A stretch of DNA of 64,000 bases, taken from positions 1,302,001 through 1,366,000 of the forward strand of contig NZ_CP040872.1 in NCBI RefSeq assembly GCF_006337065.1. The letters run 5' to 3'. Numbering within the stretch: position 1 is the first letter of the stretch; every line of letters starts with the position of its first letter. The notes under the pieces were generated by a model. That model made no database searches. It was not told the origin of the DNA and saw only the letters and a program-made list of their open reading frames with translations. This DNA comes from Agromyces laixinhei (lineage in GTDB: Bacteria > Actinomycetota > Actinomycetes > Actinomycetales > Microbacteriaceae). Both the position numbers and the translations under genes were made by a program. Shown here piece after piece: positions 35,923-45,226 of this stretch.

Positions 35923-36039
35923 ATGTCTGAGCTGCTCGCCCTCGAACTCCTCTTCATCGGTCTGCTCGGTCTTGCGAGCCTCGCGATCGCGTGGATCAGC
36001 GGGGTGGTCGTCTACAAGCTCTTCAAGGGTCAGCGCTAG
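35923..36039 (+). CDS. 38-residue membrane microprotein
   Basis: A single hydrophobic helix (LLFIGLLGLASLAIAWISGV) followed by a basic tail VYKLFKGQR, the shape of a membrane-anchored microprotein. It begins 9 bases after the previous stop and ends 20 bases before the nitrobindin-like gene, on the same strand. The nearest GGAG is too close to the ATG to be ideal. Function unknown. Confidence 0.55.
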   Translation: MSELLALELLFIGLLGLASLAIAWISGVVVYKLFKGQR

Positions 36040-36059
36040 GCGCTGGTGGAGACGTGGCG

Positions 36060-36668
36060 ATGATCGATCTGCCCGTCGGTCTCCCGGCAGAACTCGTGCC
36101 GCTCTCCTGGCTCCTCGGCGTCTGGGAGGGGTCGGGCGTCATCGACTACAAGGTGGGCGAGGAGTCGGTCACGCACGAGTTCGGCCAGCGTGTCAGCTTC
36201 AGCCACGACGGGCTGCCGCACCTGAACTACACCTCGTACACGTGGCTGTTCCCCGCCGAGGAGGGCGGCGATCCGACGCCGCTCGTCACCGAGACCGGCT
36301 ATTGGCGACTCGCTCGCGAACTCGGCGACGGCGACCACGGCCCCGGCATGATGCCGCCGGTCGGTGAATCGCGATACGGCGACGCCGAATCGGTCGAGAC
36401 GCTGCGCAACGCCGAGGGTGGTTTCGACCTCGAGGTCTCGCTCGTGCACCCGGGTGGCGTCAGCGAGCTCTATCTCGGGCAGGTCGCGGGGCCGAGGATC
36501 GATCTCGCCACCGATGCCGTCATGCGCGGGAGCGGCGCGAAGGAGTACGCCGCGGCGACCCGGCTCTACGGACTCGTCGACGGACACCTGCTCTGGGCAT
36601 GGGACATCGCGGCGCTCGGCCAAGACCTGCGCACCCACGCCTCGGCTCGACTGGCGAAGGTCGAGTGA
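36060..36668 (+). CDS. Nitrobindin-like (FABP-family) heme protein
   Basis: A 202-residue beta-barrel protein of the nitrobindin family. The family opening LSWLLGVWEGSG (GxWxGxG) is present, followed by barrel strands and, near the end, THASARLAKVE, placing a His where nitrobindins bind heme iron. Bacterial nitrobindins bind NO and isomerise peroxynitrite to nitrate. The ygfZ start overlaps its stop (TGATG), so the two are co-expressed. Function assigned from family. Confidence 0.85.
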   Translation: MIDLPVGLPAELVPLSWLLGVWEGSGVIDYKVGEESVTHEFGQRVSFSHDGLPHLNYTSYTWLFPAEEGGDPTPLVTETGYWRLARELGDGDHGPGMMPPVGESRYGDAESVETLRNAEGGFDLEVSLVHPGGVSELYLGQVAGPRIDLATDAVMRGSGAKEYAAATRLYGLVDGHLLWAWDIAALGQDLRTHASARLAKVE

Positions 36669-37828
36669 TGACCGCGTCGCCGTTCCTCGGGCTTTCCGGC
36701 GCGGTCGCGGCCGAAGGGGTCGACACGGGCGTCGCCGGCCACTACGGCAACCCGATCGTCGAACAGCGCCGCCTCGAGCGCGGCGACGCGGTCGTCGATC
36801 TCTCCGGCCGCGGGGTCGTGACCGTGACCGGCCCAGACCGATTGACGTGGCTGCACTCCATGGCCAGCCAGTCGCTGGCTCGCCTGCAGCCGGGCGATTG
36901 CGTCGAGGCGCTGCTGCTCGACGCCTCGGGCCGGGTCGAGCACGCGGTGCACGTGATCGACGACGGCGAGACGAGCTGGCTCATCGTCGAGGGTGACGAA
37001 GCCGGTCCGCTCGCCGCCTTCCTCGACCGTATGCGGTTCATGCTCCGTGTCGAGGTCGCCGACGCGAGCGACGAGGTCGCGGTGCTCGGCGCGATGTCGA
37101 CGTCGGCACTGGATGCCGCGGCGCCGGCGCTCGCTCCGACGGGGGTGGCCCTCGACTGGGTCGACCCCTGGGCGCAGCCCCGCCCCGGCGGTCACCAGTA
37201 CGCCCGAGACTCCGGCCACCCGGCATCCGACTGGCACTGGATCGAACGCATCGTGCCGCGCACCGCGCTCGCCGAGGCGGCCGCGGCTGTTCGCGCGGGC
37301 ACGGTCGAGGCGGCGGGATCGATGGCCGCCGAGGCGCTGCGGGTCGCCGCCTGGCGCCCGCGGTTCGCGACCGAGGTCGACGAGCGCACCATCCCGCACG
37401 AGGTCGACTGGCTGCGCAGCGCCGTCGACCTCGGCAAGGGGTGCTACAAGGGCCAGGAGACGGTCGCGAAGGTGCTGAACCTCGGCCGCCCGCCGCGCCG
37501 GCTCGTGCTCCTCCACCTCGACGGCAGTGACACCGTGCTGCCGGCGCCTGGCGACGAGGTCGTCGGCGAGAAGGTGCGCCCCGAGCCCGCCGATGGCGCC
37601 CTGCCCGAGCGCAAGGTCGTGGGCCGCGTCACGACGGCGGCCATGCACCACGAACTCGGACCGGTCGCGCTTGCGGTCGTGAAACGCGCCGTGCCCGCCG
37701 ACCTTCCGCTCATCGTGCTGAGCCACGGTATCGAGGTCGCAGCCGCGCAGGTCGAGATCGTGCCCGCTGATGCCGGGGCCGCCGTCGAGGTGCCGCGGCT
37801 GCCGCGTCTCGGCGTGCACAAGGGCTGA
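36668..37828 (+). CDS. ygfZ: YgfZ/GcvT-type folate-binding protein
   Basis: A 386-residue tetrahydrofolate-binding protein. The family motif with its essential Cys appears as KGCYKGQETVAKV near residue 260. The N-terminal barrel has DLSGRGVVTVTGPDRLTWLH and the C-terminal barrel GRVTTAAMHHELGPVALAVV. YgfZ helps repair or assemble iron-sulfur enzymes. It overlaps the nitrobindin-like gene by one base. A mycobacterial homolog (Rv0811c) also lies near the PabC-like gene. Confidence 0.92.
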   Translation: MTASPFLGLSGAVAAEGVDTGVAGHYGNPIVEQRRLERGDAVVDLSGRGVVTVTGPDRLTWLHSMASQSLARLQPGDCVEALLLDASGRVEHAVHVIDDGETSWLIVEGDEAGPLAAFLDRMRFMLRVEVADASDEVAVLGAMSTSALDAAAPALAPTGVALDWVDPWAQPRPGGHQYARDSGHPASDWHWIERIVPRTALAEAAAAVRAGTVEAAGSMAAEALRVAAWRPRFATEVDERTIPHEVDWLRSAVDLGKGCYKGQETVAKVLNLGRPPRRLVLLHLDGSDTVLPAPGDEVVGEKVRPEPADGALPERKVVGRVTTAAMHHELGPVALAVVKRAVPADLPLIVLSHGIEVAAAQVEIVPADAGAAVEVPRLPRLGVHKG

Positions 37829-37843
37829 CCGGCCGAGCTGACA

Positions 37844-37884
37844 GAACGGGCGAGCACGGCTGGATTCGCCGTGCTCGCCCGTTC
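37844..37884. terminator. Bidirectional terminator between ygfZ and the WxL-like gene
   Basis: A perfect 17-bp stem, GAACGGGCGAGCACGGC paired with GCCGTGCTCGCCCGTTC, 7-base loop, lying between two convergent genes. Confidence 0.85.
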
Positions 37885-37906
37885 GGTCGTTTCGGGTCGG
37901 TGCTTC

Positions 37907-38536
37907 CTATTCGAAGAGGGAGAGGGTGAGGCGGGCGGTGTAGTCGCCGGCGGCGACGGTTGCGGGGGTGCGGAGGAAGAGGCTCGCGTTCGCGGTCCAC
38001 TGTCCTTCGGCGGCGATGTCGCCGGAGTCGAAGGCCATGGCCAGCAGCTCCTGGTCGACGAGGCCGACGTTGTTGCCGGGGAGGGTCTCGTCGTCGAGGA
38101 CGGTGACGACTTCGCCGCCTTCGGCGACCTGGCCGGATTCGCCGCCGTCGATGAGGTTCGGGGCCCAGCCGAGGTGCCCGGCGCCGATGGTGGGTTGTCC
38201 GGCGTCGCCGGTGAAGTCGGTCGAGGAGCCCACGACCGACCAGAAGGCGTCGTCGGGGATCTCGTCGGCGGTGCGGGTGTCGGTGACGGTGACGGTGGGC
38301 AGTGTGCCGGTGAACTGGCGCACGGTCGCCGTCGAGCCCTCTTCGGTGAGGGTGGTGGTGGTGGCGGCGACGCTCAATGCGAGGACGCCGGGTTCGTTGA
38401 TCTCGGCGATCGAGACGTTGACGTCGACGCCGGCATCGTCGGGCTCGGCTGCCATCGCGATGCCGGCGACGCCGGCCAGCAGCATCGATCCGACCGTGAC
38501 CGCGGCGCACCGGGCGACGAATCCAGACTTGCTCAT
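37907..38536 (-). CDS. Secreted WxL-like surface protein
   Basis: A 209-residue exported protein with a signal peptide (KSGFVARCAAVTVGSMLLAG, cut near AMAAE). The mature part is acidic and beta-rich; LGWAPNL and the closing FLRTPATVAAGDYTARLTLS resemble WxL domains, which bind cell walls or other proteins. There is no sortase motif or membrane anchor. It follows the giant ThuA/dehydrogenase gene on the same strand, after a terminator, so they may act on the same surface substrate. Start 38536 has GGAGAACTGAA ahead of it. Confidence 0.75.
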   Translation of the reverse strand: MSKSGFVARCAAVTVGSMLLAGVAGIAMAAEPDDAGVDVNVSIAEINEPGVLALSVAATTTTLTEEGSTATVRQFTGTLPTVTVTDTRTADEIPDDAFWSVVGSSTDFTGDAGQPTIGAGHLGWAPNLIDGGESGQVAEGGEVVTVLDDETLPGNNVGLVDQELLAMAFDSGDIAAEGQWTANASLFLRTPATVAAGDYTARLTLSLFE

Positions 38537-38603
38537 TTCAGTTCTCCTTGCATGCTCCGGCCGTGTCGGGCCGGAATCGGGTGTGAAACTTCGGGGGAGA
38601 GGA

Positions 38604-38638
38604 GGCCGGTGGCCCGTCGAGACGACGGGCCACCGGCC
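38604..38638. terminator. Terminator after the giant secreted protein gene
   Basis: A 16-bp perfect stem, GGCCGGTGGCCCGTCG with its complement and a 3-base loop, five bases after the stop at 38644 on the minus strand. Confidence 0.85.
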
Positions 38639-38643
38639 CGACC

Positions 38644-41600
38644 TCACTCGCAGCTCGCTGCGTCGTATCCGGCGTCGACCGTCACCGTCACCGGTGCGCC
38701 GTCGATGGTCGCGGTCGCCGTGACGGCGACCGTCCCCTCGGGAACGCCCACCTGACGCGTCGTGAAGGCGTGCACGGCGTTCTTGCCGGGCGCGACCTCC
38801 GCGAAGGTCTTCGTGCCGTAGGCCGACTCGAACGACAGTGCCATCGGCACGTCTTCGTTGTTCGTCGCCCGTACCGCCACGAGCACCTTGCCGGCCACGC
38901 ACCGCGTGTTCACGGTCACCGGCACGTCCAATGTGGGCGCGGGGGCATCCGCCTCGAGGTGGAAGTAGTCGAACTCCACGACGACGGGCTGCTCCTGCTG
39001 GGGGCCGATCGCCATCAGGCCGAGGCCGCGCAGCGGCTGGTCGAAGGTGATCGCGGTGTCGCCGATCGGGGTCCAGTTGATCCCGCCGTCGCTCACCTCG
39101 GCCGTGTACTCGTCACCGGTCTTCGTGACCCGGATGTACCAGTACCCGCTCTCGGTCGAGTCGGCGATGTTCACGTTGCGGCTGCCGTAGCCCGTGCCAT
39201 CCGCCTCGGCTGCCAGCTCCGCCCGCAGGTCGAGCGCGCCGCCCGGGGCATTGGTGGCGACCACGTCGGCCTTGACGTAGTTGTCGTCGTCGGCCCACAT
39301 CATCAGACCGGCCAGCTGGTAGCGGTGCAGCAACGGCGCCTTGAACTTCGTCGTCGCCACCCAGTCGCCCTCGGGCGCCTCGGTGAGGATGAAGTTCCGC
39401 GGCGACAACGGGTTGTCGCCGTTGATGTCACCCGGCTGGGTCGTGACCTTCAGATGCCCGTCGGCGACTGCGGCGTGGTTCGAGTCGTACCGCACGCTCT
39501 GGCTCCAGCGGCAACCGTCGAGCACGTCGCCGTCGAACTCGTCGCTGGGTGCGACGGCCTCTCCGGGAGCGGGCTCGGGGCTGAAGTGGAACGAGTCCAC
39601 CTGGGCGGTGACCGGAGTCGTGCCGAGGTCACCCGCTGCCATCACGCCGATCTTGGCGTTCTGCTTGAGCGGCATCTGCCCCGTGAGCGCCGTCCACGAC
39701 TCGCCGTCAGCGGAGTACGCGCCCGTCAGGGTCGTCCCGTCGCTGGCCAGCTTGAGGTGGATCGTCGACGGGAAGTCGGCCGGCACCTGCGGAGCGGCAG
39801 GCGTGGTTCGCGAACCGGCCGTCTCGCTCTGGAACTCCACGATCCGCTGCCCGCCCTGAGTCCGCACGAAGGCGAGCTTGTTGTACTCGTCGTCGCTCTG
39901 GTGCACGACGAGTCCGGCCCACTGCCAGTGGGAGGTGTGCTCGAGCGTGATCTTCGTGGTCGCCTCCCATGCGCCGGCGGGCAACGGCTTGCCTGCGAAG
40001 CTCACCGGACCCGTGGCGGCCTCGTTGATGTCCCCGGTGGTGACGGGGAGGTTCAGCACCCCGTCGCCCTGGGTGATCGGCGTTGCGCTGTCTTCACGGA
40101 TCGACCAGAACGGCGAGAGTGCCGGGGCATCGAACTCATCGGAGAGCGGAGCGGCCGTGCACATCAGCGGCTCGAGCGGCTCGGTCGGCTCGGGACCCTG
40201 GGGGTCGGTGTCGATCGCGAAGTCCGCGAAGTCGACCGTGCCCGGGCCCGATGCGTGCGAGACGGTGAACATGCCCACATCCTGCGTGGCGGCCGCGCCG
40301 GTCAGGTTGACCGTGCCGCCGACCTGCGTCCACGTGGTGCCGTCCTTCGAGAAGTACGCCGTGTAGTCGGCGCCGGCACGCTTCATCTTGACCCAGACCG
40401 GATAGCTCGTCGTTCCGGCCTGCACCGAGTTGTTGAGCTGTCCGTTGCCGTCGGGGTCGGAGAGGAACTCCACACCGCCGGCGGGGCGGATGCCGACCAT
40501 GGCGTAGCCGGGTGAGGTGCCCGGCTGCGTCATGTCGTTGCGCACGATGATGCCGGCCTTGGCGGCGCCGTTGGTGTTCTGCTGCGCATCGACCTTGACC
40601 ACCGCCTCCCAGTCCTCGTCGCCGCCGGCGGGCGCGTACAGCGTCGAGTACTCGTCGGTACCCTGCCACGTGTCGTCGCCGGCGCCGGTGATGCGGAACT
40701 GACCGTCGCCGATCCGCTCGAAGGTGCCCTCGGCGTTCGTGAACGGGATGAGGTCGCCGAAGAGCTCGCCGACCTGTGCCTGCACGATTCGAGACGTCGT
40801 GGACTTGCCCGCGGTGTTCGTCGCGACGGCGGTGAGCTGGTAGAGCCCCTCCGCTGGTGCAGCCCAGTTCGCGGCGTACGGAGCGGCGTCGTCGACGCCG
40901 ATGGAGGCTCCGTCGACGAAGAACTCGACCTGCTCCACATCGCCGGCCGCTTCGGCCTCGACCGCGACATCCTGTCCGGGCTCGAGCTCGACGTCCTGCT
41001 CGGGTGCGGTGATCGCAACCGTCGGCGACGCCACCGGGGACGAGCCCTGGCCGATCGCCTCGAGGAAGTTGAGCTTGATCTCTCCGCCGCGGAAGACGAC
41101 GTAGAGGTCCATCGTCTCTGCGGGGAATGCGCTCACATCGACGAGCACGTCGGTGAACCGCATCGATCCGGTCGCGGGCACTTCGGCGGTCGCCAGGAGT
41201 GCACCGTCGACCGCGCCGTTGCGCAGCTCGATGCTCGCTCCCGCCGATACCGCCGAGACGCGGAGGGCGAGATCGTCGATGCGGTGGAAGTTCACCGGAT
41301 CGAAGTGCGCCCATGCACCGTCGCCGCCGACGATCACGCGATCGCTCTCGACGCCTTCGACGTCGCGGCTCGGAGCCGTCGTCATCTCGCTCGCGCTGTC
41401 GAAGAACTCCGCCTGCTTCCGCTTCGGGAAGACGAGCGTCGTCTCCGACCCGGTGAGCGGGTTGGCACCGGCTTCGCCGCCGCCGTCCGTGTACCGGGCG
41501 TCGATCGCGAAGAAGATGTCCTCGTCGGGAGCGTGCCCGCCGAGCGACGTCTCGGTGGACCCAGTGAATCCGCTCAGCGGAGTCGTGGGGTGCGCGTGGT

Positions 41601-44202
41601 CATCGTGGCCGAGGGCCGGCTGGATGATGACGTCGTCACCGTTGACCGTCCCGTCCTCGGGGTCCGTGACCGAGACGTCCCACGAGATCTCGTCACCGAA
41701 ATCGAAGAACGAGCCGTTCGGCGGCAGGGAGAACGAGACCGACGGGCGGGTGTTGCCCACGGTGATCGGGACGGTCGTCGTCGCGGTCTTTCCGTCGGGA
41801 TCGGTGACGGTCAGTCGAGCGTCGAACACGCCGTCGGTCTCGTAGGTGTTGGTTGCCGTCGCGGTCGTCGCATCGACGGTTCCGTCGTCTTCGAAGTCCC
41901 ACGCGAACGTGAGCTCCGCGCCTTCGGGGTCGGAGGACGATGAGCCGTCGAACGCCACGGTGAGCGGCGCGGGGCCGGACTCCTGATCGGTCGTGATCTT
42001 GGCGATCGGCGAACGCGAACCCGAGATGTAGTCGATGCGGTGCAGCCCCGAGTTGGGGTTGTCACGGCCGAAGCCGCCGCCCCAGTCGAGCACGTAGAGC
42101 GACCCGTCGGGGCCGAACCTGGAGTCGATCGGAGCGAGGAACTGCTCCTGCGGCAGGAAGGCGTTGACCTTCTCGACGGCGTCGCCGCTGACGGTCGTGT
42201 CGTCGGCGAGCTGGATCGAGTACATCTTGTTGCGCGCCCACTCGTAGAAGAAGGGCTTGCCGTCGTACGAGGCCGGGAACTTCGTGTCGGACTCGAGCTC
42301 GGCGTCGTAGTCGTACACCGGGCCGCCCATGGGCGCGAGACCGCCGCCCTGGGGGATGATCCCGGGAACGGACGAGCGCTGGTAGCCGTACCACATGTCT
42401 GCGGCACGAGCCTCGGGCAGCTCGGTGAGCCCGGTGTTCCGGGGCGAGTCGTTGATCGGCGCGCTGCAGTCGAAGAAGTCGCCGACCGTCACCGGGCTCG
42501 TCGTGTAGTCGACGTTCCGGAACGGCTCGTTGTCGCCCATGCAGAGAGGCCAGCCGTAGTTGCCGGGGCTGGTGATGTAGTTCCACTCCGCGATGCCCGC
42601 CGGGCCGCGTGTCGCGGGTGCGTCATTGCCGTTGTCGGGCGAGTAGTCGGCGAGGCTGATCGCGCCCGTCACCTGGTCGACCGAGAAGCGGAAGGGGTTG
42701 CGGAACCCCATGGCGTAGATCTCGGGCAGGGTCTTGTCCGCGGTGTCGTCGGCCTCGGGGAAGAGGTTGCCATCGGGGATGGTGTACCCGGGTCCGTCGG
42801 CGTTCGGCGTGATGCGGAGCAGCTTGCCGCGCAGGTCGTTCGTGTTCGCCGAGGTCGCGCGAGCGTCGTGGAAGGTGCCCGGGCGAGCCGAGATCGGCGC
42901 GTAACCGCCCGACGGCTCGGAGTGCGGGTTCACGTCGTCGCCGACGCCGAGGTACAGGTTGCCCTGTGCGTCGAAGTCGAGGCCGCCACCGGTGTGACCG
43001 GGCTCGTCGGGAAGCCGACGTGCGGGCACTTCGATGATGAGCTCTTCCGAGGCGGGGTCGATCGTGCCGTTCTCCATCGTGAATCGCGAGACGCGGCTCA
43101 GGAAGCTCGACGGGTCGGAGTTGTCGGCCGCATTCGGCGAGCGGTAGACGTAGAGTTGCCCGTTCTCGGTGAAGTCGTTGTCGAGGGCGATGCCGAGCAG
43201 TCCGTCTTCGCCGCCGGAGTAGACGTCGAGCTGGAGGGCGGTCGTGACCGCGTTCGTCGCGGGGTCCCAGACGCGAACCTCTCCGCGGACGAGCTCGGTG
43301 TAGAAGACACGGCCGTCTTCGGCGATGTCCATCGCGAAGGGCGCCGAGGTGTTCTGGTCGAGCGAGACCTTCTCGAAGCTGTCCCAGACGGTACCGCCGC
43401 AGTCACCCTCTTCGAGGCCCGCCGCGTACTTCACGCCGCCGACGATGTGCGCCATGAACTCCGGTTCTTCGTAGTGCGAGCCGAAGTGGCCCATGGCCGT
43501 GGTCCAGGTGCGACCGCCGTCGTAGGGCTTGCACCAGGAGATGGGGTGGTCGTAGCCCATGGCGTTGCCGCCGGCGTCGTAGGTCGACTCATCCATCGAC
43601 GCGAGCACGTGTGCCGTGCCGCGGACGTTGTTCGAGAAGTTGTACCACTCGTCTGCGCGGTCCCACCGGCTCGCTTCGAAGTGCTCGGTCGACGGGTGCG
43701 TGTGGTCTTCGATCCGCACCGTACCCGGCTGGCCGGGGTCCGATCCCGTTGCGGCGTGCCCGGGCATGAGTGAGCCCACCAGTTCGTCCCACCATGCATA
43801 GTTGCCGCGCATGTCGGTGGCGTTGTGGATGGCCACGATGCCGCCGCCGGCCTGCTGGTAGCGCTCGAGGGCCGCCTTCTGCTCGGCGTTCCACGGGTCA
43901 CCCGACGTCTGGAACATGATGAGCGCGTCGTACCCGGCGAGGTCGGTGTCGTTGAAGACCGTCGAGTCCTCGGTGTGCGTCGCCTCGATGCCCTCGGCCG
44001 CGAGCGCGGCGGTGATGAGCGGGGTGCCCTCGTCGATCGCGTCCGTGTGCCGGTACTGCGTCGTCTTCGTGAAGATGAGGACATGGGCGCCGTCGTGCGC
44101 CTGAGCCGGGGCGGCGACACCGACCACGACTCCTACGGTGAGCACAGCCGCGAGCATCACGGCGATGAGCCGTTTCGCGGCCGGATGAACATGGGTGAGC
44201 AT
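38644..44202 (-). CDS. Giant secreted ThuA / PQQ-type sugar dehydrogenase / carbohydrate-binding protein
   Basis: A 1852-residue exported protein. Start set at 44202 (MLTHVHPAAKRL) because GGAGG lies 5 bases upstream; another in-frame ATG at 44214 covers that site. After a signal peptide (APAQAH): ThuA domain 30-265 (VLIFTKTTQYRH), beta-propeller glucose/sorbosone dehydrogenase about 270-725 (APFAMDIAEDGRVFYTE, GLLGIALDNDF), PKD about 730-820, CBM6-like about 925-1055, Ig-like about 1060-1150, then three laminin-G/DUF1349-like repeats beginning near 1155, 1350 and 1555, and an 85-residue tail. Such enzymes oxidise or break down extracellular sugars; the substrate is unknown. Confidence 0.9.
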   Translation of the reverse strand: MLTHVHPAAKRLIAVMLAAVLTVGVVVGVAAPAQAHDGAHVLIFTKTTQYRHTDAIDEGTPLITAALAAEGIEATHTEDSTVFNDTDLAGYDALIMFQTSGDPWNAEQKAALERYQQAGGGIVAIHNATDMRGNYAWWDELVGSLMPGHAATGSDPGQPGTVRIEDHTHPSTEHFEASRWDRADEWYNFSNNVRGTAHVLASMDESTYDAGGNAMGYDHPISWCKPYDGGRTWTTAMGHFGSHYEEPEFMAHIVGGVKYAAGLEEGDCGGTVWDSFEKVSLDQNTSAPFAMDIAEDGRVFYTELVRGEVRVWDPATNAVTTALQLDVYSGGEDGLLGIALDNDFTENGQLYVYRSPNAADNSDPSSFLSRVSRFTMENGTIDPASEELIIEVPARRLPDEPGHTGGGLDFDAQGNLYLGVGDDVNPHSEPSGGYAPISARPGTFHDARATSANTNDLRGKLLRITPNADGPGYTIPDGNLFPEADDTADKTLPEIYAMGFRNPFRFSVDQVTGAISLADYSPDNGNDAPATRGPAGIAEWNYITSPGNYGWPLCMGDNEPFRNVDYTTSPVTVGDFFDCSAPINDSPRNTGLTELPEARAADMWYGYQRSSVPGIIPQGGGLAPMGGPVYDYDAELESDTKFPASYDGKPFFYEWARNKMYSIQLADDTTVSGDAVEKVNAFLPQEQFLAPIDSRFGPDGSLYVLDWGGGFGRDNPNSGLHRIDYISGSRSPIAKITTDQESGPAPLTVAFDGSSSSDPEGAELTFAWDFEDDGTVDATTATATNTYETDGVFDARLTVTDPDGKTATTTVPITVGNTRPSVSFSLPPNGSFFDFGDEISWDVSVTDPEDGTVNGDDVIIQPALGHDDHAHPTTPLSGFTGSTETSLGGHAPDEDIFFAIDARYTDGGGEAGANPLTGSETTLVFPKRKQAEFFDSASEMTTAPSRDVEGVESDRVIVGGDGAWAHFDPVNFHRIDDLALRVSAVSAGASIELRNGAVDGALLATAEVPATGSMRFTDVLVDVSAFPAETMDLYVVFRGGEIKLNFLEAIGQGSSPVASPTVAITAPEQDVELEPGQDVAVEAEAAGDVEQVEFFVDGASIGVDDAAPYAANWAAPAEGLYQLTAVATNTAGKSTTSRIVQAQVGELFGDLIPFTNAEGTFERIGDGQFRITGAGDDTWQGTDEYSTLYAPAGGDEDWEAVVKVDAQQNTNGAAKAGIIVRNDMTQPGTSPGYAMVGIRPAGGVEFLSDPDGNGQLNNSVQAGTTSYPVWVKMKRAGADYTAYFSKDGTTWTQVGGTVNLTGAAATQDVGMFTVSHASGPGTVDFADFAIDTDPQGPEPTEPLEPLMCTAAPLSDEFDAPALSPFWSIREDSATPITQGDGVLNLPVTTGDINEAATGPVSFAGKPLPAGAWEATTKITLEHTSHWQWAGLVVHQSDDEYNKLAFVRTQGGQRIVEFQSETAGSRTTPAAPQVPADFPSTIHLKLASDGTTLTGAYSADGESWTALTGQMPLKQNAKIGVMAAGDLGTTPVTAQVDSFHFSPEPAPGEAVAPSDEFDGDVLDGCRWSQSVRYDSNHAAVADGHLKVTTQPGDINGDNPLSPRNFILTEAPEGDWVATTKFKAPLLHRYQLAGLMMWADDDNYVKADVVATNAPGGALDLRAELAAEADGTGYGSRNVNIADSTESGYWYIRVTKTGDEYTAEVSDGGINWTPIGDTAITFDQPLRGLGLMAIGPQQEQPVVVEFDYFHLEADAPAPTLDVPVTVNTRCVAGKVLVAVRATNNEDVPMALSFESAYGTKTFAEVAPGKNAVHAFTTRQVGVPEGTVAVTATATIDGAPVTVTVDAGYDAASCE

Positions 44203-44285
44203 GAAGACCTCCATCGGTTCCGGTATGCCGGACCTGTGCTCGATGGGTCGAGCGACAGTGCACGTCCGGTCAAGAACCTAGAGGG

Positions 44286-44311
44286 ACTTTTGGCGTCCGT
44301 CAACCAAAAGT
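44286..44311. promoter_or_regulatory. Candidate operator before the giant secreted protein gene
   Basis: Inverted repeat ACTTTTGG, 10 bases, CCAAAAGT, 84 bases before the gene start. It is AT-rich against its surroundings. TTTTGG/CCAAAA repeats are reported for ROK-type sugar repressors; that link is a guess here. Confidence 0.45.
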
Positions 44312-44437
44312 TGTCATTCCCGCACGATGTTTCTGTCTGATCAACATAAGAATCACGCGCGAACCAGTGCAGAATTGCTCCACCATGACGGAACCCGCCG
44401 ATGCGAGCGACGGATGCCGCGCCGGTAGGCTGTTCGC

Positions 44438-45184
44438 ATGCCTCACACCCTCGTGCTGCTTCGCCACGGCAACAGCGAATGGAATCAGAAGAACCTGTTC
44501 ACCGGTTGGGTCGACGTGCGGCTCAGCGAACTCGGCACCGCCGAGGCGGTGCGCGCCGGCGAATTGCTCGCCGAGTCGGGCCTGCTGCCGGATGTGCAGC
44601 ACACCTCGGTGCTCACGCGCGCGATCCAGACGGCGAACATCGCGCTCGACGTCGCCGACCGGGCGTGGATCGACGTACGTCGCTCGTGGCGACTCAACGA
44701 GCGTCACTACGGCGCGCTGCAGGGCCTCGACAAGGCGGAGACCCTCGAGAAGTACGGTCCCGAGCAGTTCCAACTCTGGCGCCGTTCATTCGATGTGCCG
44801 CCGCCCGTGCTGGCCGACGATGCCGAGTACAGCCAGGTCGGCGACCCGCGTTACGCGAACCTCGACGACTCCGAGCTGCCCCGGACCGAGTGCCTGAAAG
44901 ACGTCATCGCGCGCATGCTGCCGTACTGGAAGTCCGACATCGTGCCCGACCTCGCAACCGGCAAGACGGTGCTCGTGACCGCCCACGGCAACTCGCTGCG
45001 CGCCCTCGTGAAGCACCTCGACGGCATCAGCGACGACGACATCGCCGGGCTCAACATCCCGACCGGCATCCCGCTGGTCTACCGCCTCGGCGACGACTTC
45101 ATGCCGCTCGGCCCGGGGGAGTACCTCGACCCCGAAGCCGCTGCTGCGGGGGCCGCCGCGGTCGCGGCGCAGGGCAAGAAGTAG
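44438..45184 (+). CDS. gpmA: 2,3-bisphosphoglycerate-dependent phosphoglycerate mutase
   Basis: A 248-residue glycolytic enzyme that interconverts 3- and 2-phosphoglycerate. The catalytic motif [20 protein letters not shown] begins at residue 5 with the phosphohistidine; [19 protein letters not shown] and [17 protein letters not shown] carry the remaining active-site residues. Length matches GpmA. It is convergent with phoU, 42 bases apart. Confidence 0.96.
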   Translation: MPHTLVLLRHGNSEWNQKNLFTGWVDVRLSELGTAEAVRAGELLAESGLLPDVQHTSVLTRAIQTANIALDVADRAWIDVRRSWRLNERHYGALQGLDKAETLEKYGPEQFQLWRRSFDVPPPVLADDAEYSQVGDPRYANLDDSELPRTECLKDVIARMLPYWKSDIVPDLATGKTVLVTAHGNSLRALVKHLDGISDDDIAGLNIPTGIPLVYRLGDDFMPLGPGEYLDPEAAAAGAAAVAAQGKK

Positions 45185-45226
45185 TCGGCGGCGATCGACG
45201 CCGGGCCTCGCCCGAGCGCCTGAGCG

